The translations under genes and the position numbers were made by a program. Positions 61,994-64,000 of a stretch of 64,000 nucleotides of DNA are shown here, in pieces. Origin of the DNA: Guptibacillus hwajinpoensis (lineage in GTDB: Bacteria; Bacillota; Bacilli; Bacillales; Guptibacillaceae); contig NZ_JAIVAE010000013.1 of assembly GCF_020171785.1 (NCBI RefSeq), positions 1 to 64,000 on the forward strand. Reading direction: 5' to 3'. The notes beneath the pieces were generated by a model that was not told the DNA's origin, made no database searches, and saw only the letters and a list, made by a program, of their open reading frames with translations. Positions within the stretch are counted from its first letter, which is position 1, and each line of letters begins with the position of its first letter.

Positions 61994-63853
61994 ATGCTCG
62001 GAGCTTTACAACGCATTGGTAAGTCATTGATGCTTCCGATTGCCGTACTTCCGGCTGCAGCTTTGCTACTGAGGCTAGGACAAGATGACTTACTTGGTAT
62101 TCCATTTGTCGCTGCTGCAGGTGGAGCAATATTTGATAATCTTGCTCTCATTTTTGCCATTGGTGTGGCGATTGGCTTCTCAAAAGATAGCAACGGAGCA
62201 GCCGGTCTAGCGGGGGCAATTGGTTACCTGGTTCTGACTCAGGGAACTCAAGCAGTGAATGAAAACATTAACATGGCGATTCTTGGAGGGATCTTATCTG
62301 GTATCGTTGCTGGACTGCTTTATAATCGATTTCACGATATTAAACTCCCCACCTGGCTTGGTTTCTTTGGAGGGCGACGCTTTGTACCAATCGTTACAGC
62401 CACTGCAATGGTTATACTTGCAGGACTATTTGGATTTGTATGGCCTCCTATTCAGGAAGGTATTAACGCGATAGGACAGTGGATTATTGATGCAGGCGCA
62501 CTTGGGGTAGGGGTATTCGGCTTCTTAAATCGATTGCTTATTCCTTTCGGGTTGCATCACGTACTAAATAGTTTGGTCTGGTTCGTTTTCGGTGAGTATA
62601 ACGGCGCCACAGGAGATCTGAATCGATTCTTTGCCGAAGATCCTTCAGCCGGAATTTTCATGGCTGGCTTTTTCCCGATCATGATGTTCGGGCTACCTGC
62701 AGCGTGTTTTGCGATGATTGCTGCGGCTAAAAAAGACAGAAGAGCTGAAGTAAGCGGAATGTTAATCGGTATTGCCTTTGCATCATTCTTAACAGGTATT
62801 ACGGAACCGATTGAATTCGCCTTTATGTTCTTATCACCTTTATTATATGGTATTCACGCTCTTTTAACAGCTAGCTCAATGGTTCTCGCTTACGTTCTAG
62901 ACATCCACCATGGATTTGGCTTCTCTGCCGGTGCCATTGACTTTTTCCTTAATTATGGACTAGCACAGAAAGCAGGACTATTACTTGTTATTGGCTTGAT
63001 TTACGGAGTCATATATTTTGTGGTCTTCTACTTCTTAATAAAAAAATTAAACTTAAAAACACCTGGTCGAGAAGACGAAGATATGGCCATAGAAGCAACT
63101 TCTCCTACTGAAGGTGACAAATACGATGTGATGGCTGGGCATTTTATTCGCAGCATTGGCGGCATTGATAACATTTCATCTATCGATAACTGTACAACAA
63201 GACTTCGTTTACAAATGAATGATATGTCAAAAGTAGATGAAGCAGAATTAAAGCGTTATGGAGCTCGAGGCGTCGTCAAAGTGAATAATCGTAACCTACA
63301 AATTATCGTCGGAACAGATGTTGAATTTGTGGCGGATGCCATGCGAGGCACGCGCTCTAATCCATCTAAAGTGACTACTAACGCTGGAACATTAACAAAA
63401 ACAATAGCAGATCAAGCGTTTATTATGCCAGTTAAAGGAAAGATTATTCCATTGAACGAAGTGCCAGACGAAGTCTTTTCTGCCGGAATGATGGGGGATG
63501 GTTTCGCCATTCTTCCTGAAGACGGCCATTTTGTTTCACCTGTTGACGGCGAAGTCATAAGCGTCTTCCCTACAAAGCATGCAGTCGGTATCAAATCTGA
63601 AAGTGGAGTCGAAGTATTAATACATGTCGGCATTGATACGGTCAATTTAAAAGGCGAAGGGTTTACGACTCATGTAAAAGAAGGAGATACTCTCAAGAGA
63701 GGGGATAAACTACTGACAGTTGATTTAAGTAGCGTCAGACGTGCTGTACCATCTCTTGCCACTCCAGTCATTTTCACAAATTTACAAACGTTAAAAATTA
63801 AAAAGACAGGAAACATTCCTCAAGGCGATAGCGGGATCATTTCCATTGATTAA
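61994..63853 (+). CDS. nagP: N-acetylglucosamine PTS enzyme IICBA
   Basis: A 619-aa single-chain PTS transporter. The IIC membrane domain fills residues 1-350 (ALQRIGKSLMLPIAVLPAAA; FGLHHVLNSLVWFVFGEY), IIB follows with the phosphocysteine in IDNCTTRLRL, and IIA ends the protein with the phosphohistidine in LIHVGIDTVNL. It imports GlcNAc as the 6-phosphate, the substrate of NagA. B. subtilis NagP lacks the IIA domain; here it is fused as in E. coli NagE. The IIA part could also serve ScrA. Divergent from nagA. Confidence 0.94.
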   Translation: MLGALQRIGKSLMLPIAVLPAAALLLRLGQDDLLGIPFVAAAGGAIFDNLALIFAIGVAIGFSKDSNGAAGLAGAIGYLVLTQGTQAVNENINMAILGGILSGIVAGLLYNRFHDIKLPTWLGFFGGRRFVPIVTATAMVILAGLFGFVWPPIQEGINAIGQWIIDAGALGVGVFGFLNRLLIPFGLHHVLNSLVWFVFGEYNGATGDLNRFFAEDPSAGIFMAGFFPIMMFGLPAACFAMIAAAKKDRRAEVSGMLIGIAFASFLTGITEPIEFAFMFLSPLLYGIHALLTASSMVLAYVLDIHHGFGFSAGAIDFFLNYGLAQKAGLLLVIGLIYGVIYFVVFYFLIKKLNLKTPGREDEDMAIEATSPTEGDKYDVMAGHFIRSIGGIDNISSIDNCTTRLRLQMNDMSKVDEAELKRYGARGVVKVNNRNLQIIVGTDVEFVADAMRGTRSNPSKVTTNAGTLTKTIADQAFIMPVKGKIIPLNEVPDEVFSAGMMGDGFAILPEDGHFVSPVDGEVISVFPTKHAVGIKSESGVEVLIHVGIDTVNLKGEGFTTHVKEGDTLKRGDKLLTVDLSSVRRAVPSLATPVIFTNLQTLKIKKTGNIPQGDSGIISID

Positions 63854-63869
63854 TTGCTTGAAAATGAAG

Positions 63870-63899
63870 AAAGGCAGCGGAAATTCCGCTGCCTTTCGT
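63870..63899. terminator. Bidirectional terminator after nagP
   Basis: AAAGGCAGCGGAA and TTCCGCTGCCTTT form a 13-bp perfect stem with a one-base loop centre, before the convergent partial gene. Confidence 0.88.
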
Positions 63900-63900
63900 T

Positions 63901-64000
63901 TTATTTATTCATTTTATCAAGAAATCCGCCGAGCAAATCATCTACGCTCTCTTCTTCCTCTTCTTCAACAGCTGAGCTTTGCTCTTGTTTTGCCTGATCC
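63901..64000 (-). CDS. C-terminal end of an unidentified protein, cut by window edge
   Basis: Reading leftwards from the edge, the frame is open to TAA at 63901. The visible 33 residues are very acidic, with a Glu run (SSAVEEEEEESVDDLLGG) and end FLDKMNK. Codons and the adjacent terminator support a real gene. The family cannot be told from this tail. Confidence 0.65.
   Translation of the reverse strand, partial: DQAKQEQSSAVEEEEEESVDDLLGGFLDKMNK

Overview
The window reads as a chromosomal segment of an aerobic, spore-forming, low-to-moderate GC Bacillaceae species. This rests on a qoxABCD menaquinol oxidase operon, S-box and purine riboswitches, strong AGGAGG ribosome sites with TTG and GTG starts, CcpA-type cre boxes, a CarD/CdnL-type regulator, a gamma-SASP-like small ORF and a NagR-type GlcNAc locus. 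A marine or alkaliphilic Bacillus relative is plausible (acidic/His-rich QoxA tail, CPA1 antiporter), but this is inference. There is no prophage, rRNA, tRNA or CRISPR array. The only mobile-element trace is the start of an IS3/IS150-like transposase at the left edge.

Layout. 1-6.7 kb: transposase edge, an aldehyde dehydrogenase and a divergent SDR, then an S-methylmethionine/homocysteine module (mmuM-mmuP) behind a SAM riboswitch, a 49-aa small ORF and a secreted SGNH hydrolase. 6.8-10.4 kb: an ArsR-type regulator whose promoter places transcription start at the ATG, two small YdcZ-type membrane proteins, an Eis-like acetyltransferase and membrane proteins. 10.5-14.3 kb: qoxDCBA with a perfect CRP/FNR-like palindrome upstream. 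14.7-18.8 kb: sucrose locus scrR-scrA-scrB with two operators nine helical turns apart. 19-27.9 kb: MFS transporter, FAD enzyme, CPA1 antiporter with RCK domain, topoisomerase III, cupin-HD-GYP protein and a secreted coiled-coil protein. 28-34.8 kb: alpha-glucosidase, guanine-type riboswitch with adenine deaminase, Fe-alcohol dehydrogenase, Gfo/Idh enzyme and CarD-like regulator. 34.8-38.6 kb: a structured intergenic repeat-like element and a gluconate module (gntK, 6-phosphogluconate dehydrogenase, RpiR regulator) with two cre boxes.

38.7-47.1 kb is the most unusual part. A GAF-LuxR regulator sits between a molybdopterin oxidoreductase/DUF1330 pair and a divergent operon of an R2-like ligand-binding oxidase (R2lox), an aldehyde dehydrogenase and an iron alcohol dehydrogenase. 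A consensus cre lies in front of the R2lox gene. This looks like an inducible, catabolite-repressed oxidation pathway whose substrate cannot be read from sequence.

47-64 kb: an NAD(P)-binding epimerase-like protein, an RlmI-like methyltransferase, a second MFS transporter, an ABC exporter, a probable RQC-minor winged-helix protein, a membrane-anchored PLD-like protein, several small ORFs, a DUF4097 adhesin-like protein, and the GlcNAc regulon (nagA-nagB-nagR-SIS, divergent from nagP) with paired NagR operators. The overall theme is uptake and use of sugars (sucrose, alpha-glucosides, gluconate, GlcNAc) under CcpA and local repressors, feeding an aerobic quinol-oxidase respiratory chain.
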